Made by a program: the position numbers and the translations under genes. A stretch of 64,000 nt of DNA from positions 478,365,657 through 478,429,656 of the forward strand of contig NC_081412.1 of the NCBI RefSeq assembly GCF_030272615.1, in the 5' to 3' direction. Below, piece after piece: positions 1 through 10,679 of the stretch (the first letter of the stretch is position 1; each line of letters starts with the position of its first letter). A model generated the notes under the pieces. That model saw only the letters and a list, made by a program, of their open reading frames with translations, ran no database searches and was not told where the DNA came from. Source of the stretch: Cryptomeria japonica. Taxonomy: Eukaryota; Streptophyta; Pinopsida; Cupressales; Cupressaceae.

Positions 1-1223
1 AACGAGGGGAGTAGGTCACCCTAGTCCTCCAAATATCAGAGGTAGATAGACTAGTTGTTTTCCAAATTAGGATGACATAAAGAAACCACTGTCAGAAGGT
101 TGTTAGAAATTCTCGAGACTGAAGGGAGCTAGTCATCTTGGTCCTTTGTTTTTTTGCACCTTCAAAATATACTTCTAATTGCAATCGTCTATACAGTTTT
201 CTGCACTGCTTTTGGATTTGATTGTGTGAGAGTTTTTTCATCAATATTTTGAATCACACTCAATGATCCAACATCAGGATGAGATAGGGATCATAAGAAG
301 TAAAACTGATCTCTATCTCATCCCGATGATGGATCATGAATATGATCTGAAACATTGATGAAAAAACTCTCACACAATCAAATCCAGAAGTAGTGCAGAA
401 AATAATTTCACGGATTGTGGAAATCTATTAGCTCTAATCATCTATATTTTCTAATTCCTTACTTGCTTGCTGCTCCCAAGATAATTCCCTGCACATAGAA
501 ATAAGGAAATAGGTTTGGTTTATGGAGGTTTGACTTTGTTCAAACCCCAATTTAGGAATTAACCTTTAATTGAATTGATAATTAAAATAGAATCAAACTT
601 AAATAAAATGATTTCCTTTTGAAGGAAAGGCTAGATCTAATATGAAAAATACTTAAACTTGATAGTTTGATAAAGTTTTCTTGAATCCTCACACAAAGGT
701 TTGTGATGTACTATAGAATGTCTTCATAGAAGGTTGATCATGGATGCTTGAACATGAATGCTTGATCTTGATTTGACCTTCTCTTTCAATACTTGATGAA
801 TACTTGAATGCTTTCTCATATAGACATTAATTTTTCTTGAGTGTAATTGAGAGCTCACTTGAGATTTCCTTTCTCATTTATAGTTATCAAATGAGGTGGG
901 TAGGCTTCCTTTTATACCTAACGACATTACTTATTTGAATTTTTAGAGCAGGTCGACACAAAGCCAAATTTCCTTCCCACATCAAGTGACCATTGTGAGG
1001 TTGTATTTTGGGTCCTGATTAGGTGGTCCAAGGTACACAGGACATCCCGATCCTATCAACCAGGGTTCAAAATGGGATACAGGCTAGGTAAGGATTTGAA
1101 AATGCTGATTTCAAGATGGTATGAGCATTTCCACGGTAGACATTAAGCACTGGAGGTTAGAACGCCAAGGTGAGGCTAGACAAAGATGAAATGGCATAAG
1201 GATATAATTTATAATGCTACATT
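1..1223 (-). repeat. LTR-like repeat, minus strand (copy 1), cut by window edge
   Basis: This stretch aligns along its whole length with 42603-43559. Both copies share blocks such as the 'gaggggagYaggtc' start, 'tgatcatggatRcttgaRcatgaatgcttgat' and 'gtaggcttccttttataccta'. Read on the minus strand it begins TGTAGCATTATAAATT at 1223. Directly upstream (plus 1224-1240) is a purine-rich minus-strand tract containing AAAGTGGGGGCTAAA, as expected of a polypurine tract next to a 3' LTR. I infer a gypsy-type LTR of at least 1.2 kb whose other end lies outside the window. The foldback insertion at 197-402 is absent from the second copy. The short reading frame at its right end is not credible as a gene. 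Confidence 0.55.
197..402. repeat. Foldback (MITE-like) insertion with arms near 100 bp
   Basis: The left arm (about 197-295) begins ttttctgcactgc and includes ggatttgattgtgtgagag. The right arm (about 302-402) is its reverse complement with roughly one mismatch in ten, leaving a very short loop. The paralogous LTR at 42603-43559 lacks this block: its sequence runs from 'catctacac' straight into 'ctaattcctt' near 42781-42800. The interrupted copy carries similar sequence on both sides, aatcgtctata at 183-193 and aatcatctata at 436-446 (10 of 11 bases). That looks like a target duplication of about 9-11 bp, the size made by Mutator-type transposases. About 30 bp between the right arm and the right-hand repeat is not explained by the arms, so the exact ends are uncertain. 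It encodes nothing. Confidence 0.6.
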
Positions 1224-1803
1224 TAGCCCCCACTTTAGTGGGAGTATGGACATGTGTTTAATACTCATAGTAAATTACAAAGACACATTGAAAAAATTTC
1301 ACCAAGATACTAAAGAGACTAGACACGCCAAGCCCCTAGGGACTTTGGATCTTATCAATCTAATATCGAGACAAAATGAGCAATACATGAAGATGATAGA
1401 AAGAGCATGACTATAATTGGCCTAGTAAGGCTTGTGCTTACTATGAGTCATCTAGGTTTGAAAATTTTGAGAAAATATTATAAAGCAAAAGGCTAAGTTT
1501 GAAAAGTAACTTGAACATTGGATTGAATTGACTACAAAATGGGTACTACATCATGCACCAAACATGTCATGGTATATGAACAAAGTGTAGAAACCAACTC
1601 TTGTGGTGTGTACATGAAGTCTAACATTGAGTGGAGTGTATGTTTCCATGCTAAACCAATTGTGTATGCCAAACTGGGAGCAATGGATTTATGCTAGCAC
1701 ACATGCATCCAAAATACAAGCATGTTTCTATAATTAGATGCCCCAAAGAAAAGAAAAATCAAAGGGCAATGGTCACAAATCATATAAGAAAAAGAACATA
1801 AGG
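1224..1803. other. Unassigned sequence between LTR and TE1
   Basis: The first 20 bases look like the polypurine tract (minus strand) of the LTR at 1-1223. The rest should be the decayed internal end of that element, since TE1 inserted at 1804-1808 and the same tract resumes at 7968. No conserved retroelement domain could be read in any frame and no credible gene is present. The short open frames here are interrupted and lack recognisable motifs. Confidence 0.35.
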
Positions 1804-1808
1804 GATCT

Positions 1809-2550
1809 TGATGTAGGAGCATCCCCGATTCATGGTAATCTTGTATCAACCAAAAATATTTCCTTTCTATTTTGCATTTCATACTACATTTTCTAGCATT
1901 GGCTCACCGGATCTTGAGGAGTTGGCTTTTTCTTGAGGACTTGATCATCTACCTTATTCCCAAACCGTGGATCATTTGGATCATTTTCTGGCAAGATATC
2001 GCTACCGGTTGTTGGGTTGTAATCTACCAGGATCTACCGGATCCCTTCCATTGCTTATGGATCCCTGAGCATTAATTATGATGATCCTTGGTGTGTGGTT
2101 GACCTTCCCTTTGATCTACACTTCATCCTTTGGATTTTCTGGAGGAATTTCTTTGCCAGATGTCGACCTTGTTGTTTTACACGTTAGGTCTTGTTCTTTG
2201 GTATTTGATCCCTTTTGAGCCGACCGAATCCCTTTGGATCATATAAATAATTATAATTGAGTATTAGAATGTAAGGAAGTACAGATAAGCTAAGAGATAG
2301 AACATAGAAGATAGATCTAAAGATTTGAGGTCACGGTTGTGACATGTTCTATTTTTAAGCATGTTTTAGCAAGCTAGTGAGTCGGTTTCTGTAACATGGT
2401 TGTTACCAGTTGGTTGTAATCAGTTTTCATGATATAATTCATTCGGTTATGTATTACCTCCATCATATCCTTGTGTTTCCATTATGTTTACTCTTGCTGA
2501 CTGACCCGGACTGATCTCTTTGAGGTCTCTCATAAGTGGTGACTGCACCA
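1809..2550 (+). repeat. TE1 5' LTR with TATA box
   Basis: It begins TGATGTAGGAGC and ends ACTGCACCA. A TATA box (tataaata, 2242-2249) is conserved with the 3' LTR (7654-7661) and, as tataaat, with TE2 (about 10279), marking the probable transcription start region. Over the first 98 bases it differs from the 3' LTR at nine positions, all transitions. It lacks about 26 bp that the 3' LTR has at 7393-7418, apparently lost between two copies of accagtt. The short reading frame within it is not a gene. Confidence 0.9.
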
Positions 2551-2552
2551 AA

Positions 2553-2564
2553 TGGTATCAGAGT
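2553..2564 (+). promoter_or_regulatory. TE1 primer-binding site (initiator Met-tRNA)
   Basis: TGGTATCAGAGT lies two bases after the 5' LTR. It matches the usual plant retroelement primer site TGGTATCAGAGC, complementary to the 3' end of initiator methionine tRNA, with one change at the last base. It would prime minus-strand cDNA synthesis. Confidence 0.88.
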
Positions 2565-2660
2565 GAGCTTTCATTTTGGAGATTGCGTTGTCTTAAGAAA
2601 TTTTGTTGTAGGGTGGTGAATTGTGGATCCGACCTGCAGTTGTAGAGGACTGGCATGAAG

Positions 2661-3800
2661 ATGACACAAAGAGGAAATATGAATGGTGGAGCATGTGGGA
2701 ATGCAAACCATGCTCTGATGGAAATGTTGCGACGAATTGCAGCCTGATTGGAATCCGTTGAGATAGACTAGAGAAGAGGCCAACATGTTGAAGATGTGAG
2801 TGAATATGAAGGAGAAGAAGCCCCAACGGAACAAGTAAACCCACCAACGATTGATCTGGATGAAGAAATCTTTTTGAGGGTTTTGAGTAGGGCGAATACC
2901 AAACCTCATTTTACCCCATCAAAATATGATGGAAAGTTGGATTTGGATGAATTGATGGATTGGATCTAAGAGATGGAGAAATATTTTGATTTTGAAAACA
3001 CTGCAAAAGAAAGGAAGGTGAAATATGCATGTACCCAGTTGAAAGGTCATGCATCTCTTTGGTGGGAAAATTTGTAGGTTGATAGACAGAGAAGAGGTAA
3101 AAAGAAGATCAAGACATGGGATCAGATGGTTGCTAAGTTGAAATCAAAATTTATGCCAGCTCATTATCAAGTGAACCTATTCTGAAAGTTGTAGAATTTG
3201 AGACAAAAGGAATCTAGTGTGAATGAGTACACCGAAGCATTTTACAAGTTGAATATCAGATCCAAACATGTTGATGATGAAGTTGCAAGATATTTGAATG
3301 GATTGCGGGTGTCTATACAAGACGAACTCATTTTGATCAAATTGCAGAGTGTCGAAGAAGCTTTCCAGTATGCCTTGAAAGTAGAAGAGAAGCTGAACAA
3401 AAGACATGAGCAAAGGCAGAGAAGCAGAGGTGGAAGGTTTTCCAGAGGAAGATTTCAAGGAGGAAGAGGATATACTGGAGGTAGAGGAACTTGTATGGAT
3501 TAGAACAAGGACAAGGAAGTGAGCAAAGAAGGTAATTCATACCGGAAAGATGATAGAAATCTACTGGAGGAGATAATCGAATGGCTACCAGAATGAGAAT
3601 TTTGGAAAAGATGGCAGAACACAAGACAAGAGAGTGTTTAGAGAAACTTTTTATAAGTGTGGAGGAGAAGGACATCGTTCTTTTGAGTATAAGAAGACAA
3701 ATAATACTATAAGAATAGCAGTGGTGGAAGAAAATGCCACTGAATCAACTAATAAACTAGAAGATGGAGAACTGTTGATGATGAGGAGAGCTTTGTATCA
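2661..3800 (+). pseudogene. gag: TE1 gag (capsid-nucleocapsid), broken
   Basis: The likely start is the ATG at 2661 (MTQRGNMNGG), matching the ATG of TE2 at 10680. The Retrotrans_gag capsid domain spans about 2900-3400 and has the expected KPHFTPSKYDG, ELMDWI and LKGHASLWWE segments followed by an Arg/Gly-rich tail (3420-3490). The zinc knuckle near 3650-3690 reads FYKCGGEGHRSFEYKK: one cysteine of the CX2C pair and the terminal cysteine have become tyrosines, so the CCHC motif is lost. Several in-frame stops (for example in the EMEKYF region near 2970 and near 3077) and a frame change before the knuckle break it. In an intact element gag would package the RNA in the cytoplasm. Confidence 0.85.
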
Positions 3801-3837
3801 TACCAGGAGAGATGAAGAGCCCTTGTAGAGGAAGAAT

Positions 3838-6800
3838 TTGTTCAAGACCAGATGTAAGGTATCTGGTAAGTGTTGTAAAGTTGTCATTGATAGTGGCAGT
3901 TTAGATAATCTTGTTTCAGAAGAGATGGTGAATAAGTTGAATTTGGAAAGATTGAAACACCCTAAGCCTTATCAGATAGCATGGATTCAGGATGATCATA
4001 AGTTGATAGTAAGTGAGCAATGTTTGGTGAAATTAAAAATTGGGAATTATCATGATGAATTCTTGTGTGATATTATGCCTATGGATATTTGTCATCTTTC
4101 GTTGGGTAGACCTTGGTAGTTTGATAGATAGACAATACATGATGGGAGGAAGAAAACATACACTATTGTAGCCAATGGGATGATGCAAACCCTGTTTCCC
4201 TTGGAGGAACCTTTGAAGAGTGAAGTTTGTATGAATGCTAGAATCTGTTTGGTGGATGGAAGGAAATTCCTAGATGGAATGAGACATGAGAATGTGTGTT
4301 TTGCCTTAGTTCCTAAAAAGATTGAGAACCCACAACATGAAGAAGAACAACCGGATGAGATAAAAGATTTGTTGATAGAGTATGAAGACATCATTTTAGA
4401 TAATGTACCTGATGGATTACAACCTGTGAGAAGTATCAGTCATTGCATGGACCTGATTGTTGAATCTATTTTGCCTATCTAAGTTGCACATCGGATGACA
4501 CCAACAGAGAATGAAGAGTTGAATAGACAAGTGCAGAAGTTGTTGAAGAAATGTTTGATCAGAGAAAGTCTGAGTCCTTGTGTAGTACCAACAGTATTAC
4601 CACTTAAGAAAAATGGAGAATGTGTACCAATTCTAGAGCAATAAATAAGATCACAATGAAATATTGGTTTCCTTTGCCTAGGATGGATGACATAATAGAT
4701 TGTTTGAGTGGAGCCAAATACTTTACAAAGATAGACTTGAAGAGTGGATACTTTCAGATCAGGATTAAAGAAGGAGATGAGTGGAAGACAACATTCAATA
4801 CAAATGAAGGACTGTATGAATGGTTGGTGATTCTTTTTGGGTTAACTAATGCACCGAGTACTTTCATGAGGCTGATGAATGAGGTATTGAAGAAATTATT
4901 GGGTAAGTTTGTTATTGTATATTTGGATGGCATTCTGATTTTTAGTAGGACAAAAGAGGAGAATTTGTTGCATTTGAGAAAAGTTTTGCAGAGGTTGAGA
5001 GAACAAAAGTTTTTGATAAATATGAAGAAGTGTACTTTCATAAAGGATGAGTTAGTCTATTTGGGATTTATGATATCGGAGGATGGTTTGAAGATGGACC
5101 CTGAGAAAGTAAAAGCCATTGTTGAATGGCCTACACCAGAAAGGATTGGAGAGATAAGATCATTTCATGGATTGACTTGATTCTATTAGAAGTTCATAAG
5201 AAATTCTAGTTCAGTTTGTAACCCTATGACTCAGGCATTGAGGAGAGATAGAAAGGAGTTCAAGTGGACCACCGGAGAAAACAAAAGTTTTGAACTGTTG
5301 AAGTAGAAAGTGACTAAGTAGCCTGTGTTAGCTTTACCGGATTTCAATAAAGTATTTCAAGTGGAACAATAATAGGAGAAGTCTTGAGTCAAGAAGGGAG
5401 AGCAGTAGCCTATTTCAGTGAGAAATTGAATGATGCCTAAAGGAGATATTTAGTGTATGATCAAGAATTTTATGCCATATTTCAAGCCTTGAAGAAGTGG
5501 AGACATTACCTGTTGCCTAAGGAGAACTTGTGTTGTACACAAATCATCAAGATTTGCAGTATTTGAATAGTTAGAGTAAGTTGAATCAGAGACATATGAG
5601 ATGGGTAGAATTTTTGTAGAGTTACACCTTTATGTTGAAGCATAGAAGTGGGAAATCTAACAAAGTTGTTGATGCATTAAGTAGGAGAAGGAATTTGCTG
5701 ACAAAGATGAGAGTGACAATATTAGGATTTGAGGAGTTGAAGACCTTGTATGATGATGATCCAAATTTTGTAGAACCTTGGAGAGCATGTAGAGAACTGG
5801 TTATGGTAGACAGAAGCAAGTGGTTGGATTGCTTCATTTAGGATGATATGTTATTCAGAGGAGTTCAGTTGTGCATACCTAAGAGTTCTATGAGGGAGAA
5901 TCTGATAAAGGAGAAACATAGTGGAGGACTAATCGAACACTTTGGTGTTGATAAAATAGTAGCAGTGGTGAGTGAGCATTACTTTTGGCCCTAGATTTAT
6001 AAGGATGTTAGAAAATATGTGCAAATTTGTAGATTTTGTCAAGTTAGAAAGGGTACTAGTCAGAATGTGGGATTGTATAAATCTTTGACAGTACCGGAGA
6101 GACCTTGGGAGGATATAAGCATGGATTTATAATTAGGATTTCCTAAAACATAGAGAGGGAAATGATTCTATATTTGTGGTAGTGGATAGATTCTCGAAGA
6201 TGGCTCATTTCATACCTTGTAAGAGGACATCAGATGCAATACATGTAGTAGACCTATTTTTCAAGGAAGTAGTGAGATCACATGGATTACCTAAAAGCAT
6301 CGTTTCAGACAAAGACACTAATTTTGTTGGTTATTTTTTTAGAACACTTTGGAAGAAGATTAAGATAGTTTTGAAGTTCAGTTCTACTTTTCACCCACAG
6401 ACTGATGGACAGACAAAAGTAGTTAACCGGAGATTGGCAAATTTGTTAAGATGTTTATTTGGAAACAAAACCAGAAGTTGGGATTTGATTCTTGCACAAG
6501 AAGAGTTTTCCTACAATAAATAGGATTACCGGAAGGACACCTTTTGATATTGTTACCAGAGCACACTCCAGAGGTATATCAGAATTAAGAGATATCAACA
6601 GTGAAGACCGAAGAAGTGCAAAAGAAGAAGAATTTGCAAATCACATGAAGAACTTACATATTCAAGTTAAGAAACATTTGGAGGACATGAACAACAAGTA
6701 TAAGGAGAAAGAAGATGAGAAGAGGAGACATAATGGATTTGAAGTTGGCGATGAAGTGATGGTGTATCTGAGAAAAGAAAGATTCCTAGATGGAACTTAT

Positions 6801-7155
6801 AACAAGTTGGAGATGAGGAAGTTTGGACCGTGCAAGATTTTGAGAAAGTTCAGTTATGGAAATGCATATGAAGTGGAGTTACCAGATAGTCTGAGTATTT
6901 CACCTGTATTTAACATTGTAGATCTTCATCAGTATCATGAACCAAAATTTAGTGAGGATAGTACTGCAGACTTGGAGAGACAGTTTCCCCAAAAGGAACC
7001 AGATCAGATTGAAGACATCTTGGATAGTAGGATTGGGCGTAGTACCTAGAGTAGTCAGTACAATGAGTATCTTGTGAAGTGGAAGGACAGACTAGTTGAA
7101 GATTCATCTTGGATTTTGTAGGTAGAGGTAGACCGCCTTAGTTTTCCTCTTACCC
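3838..7155 (+). pseudogene. pol: TE1 pol: protease-RT-RNase H-integrase-chromodomain, broken
   Basis: Domains in order: retropepsin-like protease (3838-4120; CKVVIDSGS with the catalytic DSG, and LGRPW at the end); RT (about 4500-5180; [26 protein letters not shown]); RNase H (about 5330-5700, many stops); integrase zinc-binding region (about 5915-6060, C-X2-C end CRFCQ); integrase core (6110-6520; [29 protein letters not shown]); chromodomain (about 7005-7130; YLVKWKDRLVEDSSWI). The RT box expected to read YLDD reads YLDG (4920-4931), consistent with an A-to-G change removing a catalytic aspartate. At least ten stops or frameshifts are visible. The chromodomain would direct integration to particular chromatin in a live element. 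Confidence 0.9.
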
Positions 7156-7197
7156 CAACAAAGTGAGAGACTCACTTTTTCAACAACCATGAATGTC

Positions 7198-7962
7198 TGA
7201 TGCAGGAGCATCCCCGGTTCATGACAATCTTGCATCAACCAAAAATACTTCCTTTTTGTTTTGCATTTCATACTGCATTTTCTAGCATTGGCTCATCAAA
7301 TCTCAAGGATTTGTATTTTTCTTGAAGATTTGATCATATACCTTATTCCCACACCGTGGAGCATTTGGATCATTTTTTGGCAAGATATCACTACCAGTTT
7401 CTGAGACAGTTTCCTGGTACCAGTTGTCGTGTTGTAATCTATTGGGATCTACCAGATCCCTTTCATAGCTGTGGAGCCCTGAGCATTGATTTCGATGTTC
7501 CTTGGCATGTGGCCGACCTTCCCTTTGATACACATCATCCTTTGGATTTTCTGAAGGAATTTCTTTGGCGGAGGCCGACCTTATTGTTTTACACGTTAGG
7601 TCTTGTTCTTCAGCATTTGATCCATGTTGGGTCGACCGGATCCCTTTGGATCGTATAAATAATTGTAATTGAGCATTAGAATGTAAGGAAGTAGAGATAA
7701 GGTAAGAGATATAACATAGAAGATAGATCTAAAGATTTGAGGTCCCGATTGTGACCTCTTTTGTGTTTAAGCATGTTTTAGCAGGCTAGTGAGCCGGTTT
7801 ATGTAACCCAGTTGTTACCGGTTAGTTGTAATCAGTTTTCATGATATAATTTATTCAATTCTAAATTTCCTCCATCACATCCTTGTGTTTTCATTATGTT
7901 TACTCTTGCTGACTAACCCAGATTGATCTCTTTGAGGTCTCTTCTAACCAGTGACTACACCA
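7198..7962 (+). repeat. TE1 3' LTR
   Basis: It begins TGATGCAGGAGC and ends GACTACACCA, followed at once by the target duplication GATCT. TATA box tataaata at 7654-7661. No purine tract adjoins its start; the nearest candidate is a short hairpin (7161-7177) containing the pol stop. It keeps the 26 bp missing from the 5' LTR. Confidence 0.9.
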
Positions 7963-7967
7963 GATCT

Positions 7968-8200
7968 ACTAGCTAGGGTCAGTATGCACTTTGGATAAAT
8001 AATGTATATCAAGAATAATTGCATTGAATTTATCTCATCCCCCAAAGGTAGTGGAACTATGAGCACAATTGAAGAAGATAACATAAGATGAACAAACAAA
8101 TGTATTTTTGAGTCAACATGAAAGAGACCAAAAGGAGATCCCAATGCTTTGCATCATCCCCAAGTAGACAACAAAAAGACACATTTACAAACAATAGCAC
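7968..8200. other. Unassigned flank between TE1 and element E
   Basis: This continues the sequence interrupted by TE1 at 1804-1808. It holds no recognisable domain. Element E begins at 8201; the preceding bases AGCAC (8196-8200) should be E's target duplication, but its partner is lost at the truncated far end of E. Confidence 0.3.
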
Positions 8201-9657
8201 TGAAGAGCACTCAAATATACTAAGAGGGGGAGGTAAATCAGTATATTTAGAATTTCATTTTTTTCCACAACTTAAGAAATATAAAGCTTATTCAATATAT
8301 ATACAAGATAGACAAATAAGAACACTAAGACACAAATTTTATATTGAAAACTCAATGGAAAAAACCACGGAAATAAATGCTTATAAAATCTATATCTTAT
8401 ACAAAGTTTGTAGGCACCAACCCCTAACTTGATTTGTGAGAATCAACTCATTGGAAGTGCCAACTCTCACTATTGAATGTAGGCACCAACCTACAAGATA
8501 TGAAGTACCAACTTCACAGAGATGAAGCACCAACTTCACCCAAAATAAGGCACCGATCTCTATACAAATTTTTTCTATGAAATACTTCTCAAATCTGCTA
8601 TGATGAATGTCATAAATCTGCTATACGATGACAAAATTTTCTTCTCACCAATTTCTTATATATTCCTTCTCAAATATGATAAAACATATTCATTTATAGC
8701 CCTCTATTAGTTAGGTGTGTATAAATAATTATTTACTTCACAACACACATACACCCACCACTACACACTACACACTCTTTTGAATCTGATGTGTATATCA
8801 ATATATATTAACTTGCCTTCTCCATATACACCAAACATGCACTTTTTTTTTAATGAATTGCATATCCCCCCTTTTTATATCTTAAATTAAAAAATTGTCT
8901 CTTTCTAAGAGAGGTATTCTTTCATTATAGACATGCCCATGATTGATATCTCTTTTGATTAATTTAATTTAATTTTTTTTTAAACAAAATTATATTCTTA
9001 ATGAATTGTACCTCTTCATGAATAATTTAAATATTAATCATTCCTTTTAAGTGCATGGCATCTTCCTTACTTTGACATTTTAAACTAACTTATTCTTGAA
9101 TCATATATTTTCTAAGAATTTTAATAGTGTTTTCTATTTTGAAAATCATGTTTCATTATAATCGACTCGTATTTTTTTCTTTAATAATGTGGTCTCTTAA
9201 AATACTTGATAATCACTGTTGTAATCAAGATCATTCATTAATTTCACCTCTTTCTATGGTTGATAAAAATTGTTATCATATCAGCTAGCATGATGAATTT
9301 GCTTTGGTTATCATTTAAACTATTGCAACATATATGTCTTCAAGATAACTTAGCACCATATGTTTCTCAAAAACAATATAAACTCCACAATCCTTTGAAC
9401 TAGTTGAAAAGTGTCAATTCTTATTCTTCTGCAAATAACATACAGCTCGGTCATATTTTCATAGAAGGCACGTAAAGATAAAGGTGAAGAATATGATTTT
9501 GTTGTAATAGTACTTGCTAATGAAGACCCAACAATGGTTTATGTCATTGAAGCAAGATGATATGGCCTAATTATTATTTACACCACCCGGATCATTGTGA
9601 TGACATCATTTGACTCTATTTTATTTACATGGACATCAATGAAAACTATTTCCTACA
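8201..9657 (-). repeat. Element E 3' LTR (1457 bp)
   Basis: On the minus strand it starts TGTAGGAAATAG at 9657 and ends CTCTTCA at 8201. Positions 8201 to about 8712 match the 5' LTR fragment at 24322-24862. Shared motifs near its 3' end include a G-run plus AATCAG block (8221-8243) and a GGAAAAAACCACGG block (8356-8370), both also found in the other copia LTRs of this window. Two copies of a unit of about 22 bp (gatgaagcaccaacttcac) lie near 8495-8540; the 5' LTR has three. The AT-rich centre has no gene. The plus-strand reading frame over its left end is spurious. Confidence 0.8.
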
Positions 9658-9780
9658 ATCTCCCCATTTGTCATTGATGGCAACCTCCTAATGATATGAT
9701 CTTAATGCTCCCCTTTACTCCAATGCTCCCCCTATCTCCAATGTCTCCCCCTTTGACATCAATGGCAAGGGGTCTTCAGG
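9658..9780 (-). promoter_or_regulatory. Element E polypurine tracts (repeated)
   Basis: On the minus strand CAAATGGGGAGAT abuts the 3' LTR (9658-9670). A second tract, GTCAAAGGGGGAGAC, lies about 85 bp upstream (around 9743-9757), with a further GGGGGAG run between them. Each of the two main tracts follows 'ccatcaatg' or 'ccattgatg'. Polypurine tracts prime plus-strand DNA synthesis; multiple tracts are a reported Sirevirus trait. Confidence 0.75.
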
Positions 9781-9785
9781 GTTAA

Positions 9786-10569
9786 TGTTGTAGGAGCATC
9801 CTTGGTTCTTGGCAATCTTGCATCAATCAAAAATATTTCTTTTTAGTTTGTTTCCTATTTTACAGTTTAGCACTTCTTTCTGCATTCTCTTGCTTTTTCT
9901 CACCAAATCTTGCGGAGCTAGATTTTGATTGAAGACATGATTTATTCCTTTTCCCAAATCCGTGAAATGTTTGGATCTTCTTTCTGACAAGTTATCAATT
10001 TTAGATTCCGAGATAGTTTTATGGCTAAGAGCTCCAAAACCGTTTGGTCCTATCCTACTACTGGCAAATCTTGTGAATTCTTTCTATTGCTTGCAGAGCC
10101 TCAATGCATTGTTCCAATGTTCCTTGGCATGTGGTTGACCTTCCCTTTGGTCCGCACTTCATCCTATCAATTTTTCAGAGTATTCTCATTGGCAGAGGCC
10201 GACTTAGTGGTTTTACATGTTTCATCTTGTTCATCATCATTTGATTCTTCTTGGGCCGATGTGGATCCCTCTAGACCATATAAATCAATTTAATTTAGCT
10301 TGTAGTAACCAATTTTTGGAACTAGGAAGATCTAAGTTGAAATTAAGCGGTCTGGTACAGACCGAGACTATAATTGAGCATGTTTGTGTCAGGCCAATGA
10401 GCCAAATCTTGTAGTCTGCATGTTGTCGACATATGGTAAAGATTTTTCATGATATAATCAATTAGTTCTGCATTGCCTCCATCATCGTGTCTTTATTTCA
10501 TTGCGTATTACTCTTGTTGCATGGTTCAGATGGATCTCAATGAGGTCCCTCCTAATCGTAACTGCACCA
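9786..10569 (+). repeat. TE2 5' LTR
   Basis: It starts TGTTGTAGGAGC and ends ACTGCACCA, with a TATA box near 10279 (tataaat). It shares the TE1 LTR framework (start, the 'ttccctttggtc' block, TATA region, 'gaggtccctcctaa' end) but is clearly diverged in the middle. The two reading frames overlapping it are fortuitous. Confidence 0.88.
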
Positions 10570-10571
10570 AG

Positions 10572-10583
10572 TGGTATCAAAGC
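10572..10583 (+). promoter_or_regulatory. TE2 primer-binding site
   Basis: TGGTATCAAAGC follows the LTR by two bases. It matches the initiator Met-tRNA primer site with one G-to-A change. Confidence 0.85.
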
Positions 10584-10679
10584 AAGATTTAATTTCGAAT
10601 ATTGTGTTGTCCTAAATATTTTTGTTGTGGGGTGGCAGAGTGTGGATTCGACCTATATCTGCAAAGGATTGGTGTGAAG

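Larger units (their letters stand above)
1809..7962 (+). mobile_element. TE1: complete, decayed Ty3/gypsy chromovirus
   Basis: A full LTR retrotransposon: 5' LTR 1809-2550, Met-tRNA primer site, gag, protease, reverse transcriptase, RNase H, integrase with a C-terminal chromodomain, and 3' LTR 7198-7962. The target duplication GATCT is perfect at 1804-1808 and 7963-7967, and both LTRs start TGATG and end CA. The domain order (RT before integrase) and chromodomain place it in the chromovirus branch of Ty3/gypsy. Many stops and frameshifts interrupt both coding regions, and the RT active site has changed, so it cannot be autonomous. It belongs to the same family as TE2 at 9786-15988. It lies within older unassigned sequence that resumes at 7968. 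Confidence 0.93.

Noticed and set aside
8118-8432. 104-codon plus-strand frame
   Set aside because: It crosses the end of element E's minus-strand LTR, so it cannot be an ancestral gene.
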